A stretch of 64,000 bases of DNA, taken from Allochromatium vinosum DSM 180. Lineage in GTDB: Bacteria > Pseudomonadota > Gammaproteobacteria > Chromatiales > Chromatiaceae. The first letter of the stretch is position 1. Each line of letters begins with the position of its first letter. Shown here piece by piece: positions 61,324 through 64,000 of the stretch. The position numbers and the translations under genes are program-made. The notes under the pieces are model-generated. The model searched no databases and had not been told where the DNA came from. It saw nothing but the letters and a program-made list of their open reading frames with translations. The stretch spans positions 3,158,001 to 3,222,000 of the forward strand of contig NC_013851.1 of the NCBI RefSeq assembly GCF_000025485.1, given 5' to 3'.

Positions 61324-61832
61324 GGCGTCCCATGTTCTCCAGCTTTTCCAAGTGGCCGCCGCTCCTCGGCCTCCTGCTCGGCCTCGGTCTTGGCACGCAT
61401 GCCTGGGCGCTCGAAGCCGACGCCAGGCAGCCGATCTACATCGAGGCCGACGAGGTCGAGGTCAACGAGGCCAACAGCACCAGCGTCTATGTCGGCCATG
61501 TCCAGGTCGACCAGGGCAGCATGCGCCTGCTCGCCGACCATGTGACCGTCTACCATCGCGAAGATCGTCAGCCGCGTCTGATCATCGCGCTCGGCCAACC
61601 GGCCCGCTACAAGCAGTTACTCGACGACGACCAGGGCGAGGTCCAGGCCTTCGCCAAGCGCATGGAATACGACGCCGACAAGGACGAGCTGGCGCTGATC
61701 GGCGAGGGTCTGCTGATCCAGGGCGAGGATCGGCTCACGGGCGAACGCATCCTCTACGACCGGGCCAAGGCGCGTTTCCGGGCCGGCGGCGCGGGCCGGG
61801 TCAAGATCACCATCACCCCGGACGAGTCATGA
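61320..61832 (+). CDS. lptA: LPS transport periplasmic protein LptA
   Basis: Periplasmic bridge protein of 170 residues with a signal peptide (LLGLLLGLGLGTHAWA) and OstA domain (PIYIEADEVEVNEANSTSVYVGHVQVDQGSMRLLADHVTVYH). ATG 61320 overlaps the lptC stop; ATG 61332 is an alternative. Confidence 0.94.
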   Translation: MRRPMFSSFSKWPPLLGLLLGLGLGTHAWALEADARQPIYIEADEVEVNEANSTSVYVGHVQVDQGSMRLLADHVTVYHREDRQPRLIIALGQPARYKQLLDDDQGEVQAFAKRMEYDADKDELALIGEGLLIQGEDRLTGERILYDRAKARFRAGGAGRVKITITPDES

Positions 61833-62554
61833 GCGGTCTGCGCGCCGAACACCTGATGAAGCGCTACGGCAGCCGCCAGGTGCTCCAGGACGTCAGCGTC
61901 CGGGTCGAGCCGGGCGAGGTCGTGGGCCTGCTCGGACCCAACGGTGCCGGCAAGACGACCTGCTTCTATCTGATCGTCGGTCTGATCCAGGCCGACCAGG
62001 GCCGCATCCTGCTCGACGAGCGCGATCTCACCCGCCTGCCCATGCACGCGCGGGCGCGGGCCGGACTGAGCTATCTGGCCCAGGAGCCCTCGATCTTCCG
62101 CAAGCTGAGCGCACGCGAGAACATCCTGGCCATCCTGGAGACGCGACGCGACCTCAGGCGCGCCGAGCGCGAGGAGCGCTGCGAGCATCTGCTGGAGGAT
62201 CTGGGCATCGCGCATGTCGCCGACTCGCTCGCGCTCAGTCTCTCGGGCGGCGAGCGCCGGCGGCTGGAGATCGCGCGCGCCCTGGCGGTCGAACCCTCGG
62301 TGATGCTGCTCGACGAGCCTTTCGCCGGTGTCGATCCGATCGCCGTCGGCGACATCAAATCCATCGTCACCCATCTGCGCGATCGCTCCATCGGCGTGCT
62401 CATCACCGACCACAACGTACGCGAGACGCTCGCCATCTGCGACCGCGGCTACATCATCGGCGGCGGCACCGTGATCGCTGCCGGCGAGCCTTCAGAGCTG
62501 CTGGCCAACCAGCGCGTGCGCGATGTCTATCTGGGTGCCGATTTTTCCATGTAG
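61829..62554 (+). CDS. lptB: LPS export ATPase LptB
   Basis: ATPase of the LptB2FG exporter, 241 residues. Walker A GPNGAGKTTCFY, signature LSGGERRRLEIARAL, Walker B VMLLDEPFAGVDP, H-loop TDHNVRE. Start ATG 61829 overlaps the lptA stop. LptB-specific C-terminus EPSELLANQRVRDVYLGADFSM is present. Confidence 0.96.
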   Translation: MSGLRAEHLMKRYGSRQVLQDVSVRVEPGEVVGLLGPNGAGKTTCFYLIVGLIQADQGRILLDERDLTRLPMHARARAGLSYLAQEPSIFRKLSARENILAILETRRDLRRAEREERCEHLLEDLGIAHVADSLALSLSGGERRRLEIARALAVEPSVMLLDEPFAGVDPIAVGDIKSIVTHLRDRSIGVLITDHNVRETLAICDRGYIIGGGTVIAAGEPSELLANQRVRDVYLGADFSM

Positions 62555-62629
62555 ACTAGACTCAAATTACAGGCACCCTTATTGCTCAAATCACGTTAGA
62601 CGGAACACAGCCGGACGCCAACTCGATCG

Positions 62630-64000
62630 ATGAAGCCATCCATTCAGCTTCGACTCAGTCAGCAACTCACCATGACGCCACAGTTGCAGCAGGCGATCAA
62701 ACTGCTGCAACTGTCGACGCTCGAGTTGCAGCACGAGATCCAGGAGGCGCTCGAAAGCAATCTGATGCTGGAGGAAGGCGAGGAATCCGAGCGTCTCGAC
62801 GCCGGCGTGCTGGAGGACGCACGTCTGCCCCGGCTCGACGACGACCGCTTCCAGACCGACGAGACCCCGTCCGAATCGCCCCTGGAGCGCGAGGTGCGCG
62901 CCGAGTCCAACGAGATGCCGGAGGAGTTGCCGGTCGACACCCAATGGGCCGACGTCTTCGATGGCTATCTGCCGGCGACGGCGTCGGGTTCGAGCGACGA
63001 CGCCGACTACGACCCGCTGCTGCACCGCTCGCGCCCGCAGACGCTCTGGGATCATCTGACCTGGCAGCTGAACCTCAGCCGCCTGAGCGAGCGCGACTTC
63101 ATGATCGCCCAGGCCGTGATCGACGCCATCGATGCCGACGGCTATCTGCGCGCCGACGTCGGGGAACTCGTGGCCACCATCGACGATCCCACGATCGGCG
63201 CCGATGAGGTCGAGACCCAGATCCACCGCGTCCAGTCGCTCGATCCGGCCGGCGTCGGCGCGCGCGACCCGCGCGAGTGCCTGCTGATCCAGTTGCGCCA
63301 GCTGTCGCGCGAGACGCCCTGGCGCGATCTGGCCATCGCCGTGTGCGAGACCGGATTCGAGCACCTGCCGCGCGGCGACGTCACCGCCCTCGCGCGCCTG
63401 CTCAAGGAAACCGAGAGCGACCTGACCCGCGCGCTCGACCTCATCCGCGGACTCCATCCGAAGCCGGGCCGCTTGATCGAGGAGACGGCCTCGGAGTACG
63501 TTGTCCCCGACATCTTCGTGCGCAAGAAAGAGGGCCGCTGGCAAGTCGAATTGAACCCGGACATCACCCCCAGACTCAGGGTCAATGCCGACTATGCGCG
63601 TCTGGTGCGGCGCGCCGACCAGAGCGCCGACGGCCAGACGCTCAAGAGTCACCTGCAGGAGGCACGCTGGTTCATCAAGAGCCTGGCGAGCCGCAACGAC
63701 ACGGTGCTGCGCGTGGGCGCCAAGATCGTCGAGATGCAGCAGGACTTCCTCGAACATGGCGACGAGGGGATGCGTCCCATGGTCCTGCGCGACATCGCCG
63801 AGGCACTGGAACTGCACGAGTCGACCATCTCGCGGGTGACGACACAGAAATACATGCATACACCACGAGGCACCTTCGAACTCAAATATTTCTTCTCGTC
63901 CCACGTCAACACCACATCTGGCGGCGAATGCTCGTCGACGGCGATCCGCGCCCTGATCCGCAAGCTGATCGCGGGAGAATCCCCGCGCAAGCCACTCAGC
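62630..64000 (+). CDS. rpoN: RNA polymerase sigma-54 factor RpoN (3' end outside the window)
   Basis: Sigma-54, read to the window end without a stop (457 codons). Region I is MKPSIQLRLSQQLTMTPQLQQAIKLLQLSTLELQ, region II is acidic, then the core-binding domain and HTH (DIAEALELHESTISRVTTQKYMHTPRGTFELKYFFSS). The RpoN box at the very C-terminus lies beyond base 64000. ATG 62630 fits the conserved start. It follows lptB by 75 bases, the usual order. It can be read from the DNA directly even though a stop is absent. Confidence 0.97.
   Translation, partial: MKPSIQLRLSQQLTMTPQLQQAIKLLQLSTLELQHEIQEALESNLMLEEGEESERLDAGVLEDARLPRLDDDRFQTDETPSESPLEREVRAESNEMPEELPVDTQWADVFDGYLPATASGSSDDADYDPLLHRSRPQTLWDHLTWQLNLSRLSERDFMIAQAVIDAIDADGYLRADVGELVATIDDPTIGADEVETQIHRVQSLDPAGVGARDPRECLLIQLRQLSRETPWRDLAIAVCETGFEHLPRGDVTALARLLKETESDLTRALDLIRGLHPKPGRLIEETASEYVVPDIFVRKKEGRWQVELNPDITPRLRVNADYARLVRRADQSADGQTLKSHLQEARWFIKSLASRNDTVLRVGAKIVEMQQDFLEHGDEGMRPMVLRDIAEALELHESTISRVTTQKYMHTPRGTFELKYFFSSHVNTTSGGECSSTAIRALIRKLIAGESPRKPLS

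Noticed and set aside
62591-63904. Large minus-strand open frame opposite rpoN
   Set aside because: The plus strand encodes complete sigma-54 motifs in this interval; the minus frame has no domain.

Overview
The window is GC-rich DNA from a gammaproteobacterium, most likely a purple sulfur bacterium or close relative (Chromatiaceae-like). This is inferred from the family mix and gene order (mlaFEDCB-murA-hisGDC, kdsD-kdsC-lptC-lptA-lptB-rpoN, hypCDE, PomAB-PilZ, a persulfide-sensor-like ArsR protein). No photosynthesis gene lies in the window, so the assignment is tentative.

Layout. (1) 1-3343: the tail of hisB, then hisA-hisI-hisE-tatC. hisH, hisF, tatA and tatB, which often sit in such operons, are absent, and TatC carries a long FimV-like tail. 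(2) 3441-8257: a LysR regulator, an XRE regulator, hydrogenase-maturation genes hypC-hypD-hypE on the minus strand, and a small methyltransferase. (3) 8498-15623: a Bcp peroxiredoxin, a hybrid histidine kinase and PAS response regulator pair, an SqrR/BigR/YgaV-like ArsR repressor, a CZB-domain chemoreceptor and pabB.

(4) 15650-22815 is the accessory part of the window. I read it as a small integron: a decayed integron integrase on the plus strand (22294 on), an attI-like recombination point at 22216-22222, and three gene cassettes reading leftward. The cassettes encode an AbiGi/DUF2971-like protein, a DUF4062-like protein and an ApeA-like HEPN protein, all types linked to phage defence. In cassettes 2 and 3 the cassette start and its attC inverse core are perfect complements (GTTATGC/GCATAAC, GTTAGGA/TCCTAAC). 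Cassette 1 differs by one base (GTTGGGC/GCCCAAAC). An IS4-family element with a 9-bp target duplication sits inside the second attC, and an IS5-family (IS427-like) element lies just upstream of the DUF4062 gene. A broken Phd/YefM antitoxin marks the left border.

(5) 22977-35616: a large EF-hand membrane protein, a phosphohexomutase, a GH3-family enzyme, a patatin-like lipase, an MFS exporter, a RimK-type ATP-grasp::GH3 fusion and YgiQ. The two GH3 proteins, lipase and exporter look like an uncharacterised amide-forming metabolic cluster. (6) 35777-45654: PomA/PomB stator genes, a PilZ protein, an RND efflux pump with a divergent TetR regulator and a clear palindromic operator, a chemoreceptor and a secreted Pro-rich protein. 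(7) 45718-53638: an RNA m5C methyltransferase, a RimK-like/GNAT-C39 pair, argE, hisC and hisD. (8) 53707-64000: hisG, murA, the Mla phospholipid transport operon, then KDO synthesis, Lpt lipopolysaccharide export and the start of rpoN. Regions 7-8 are ordinary housekeeping DNA.
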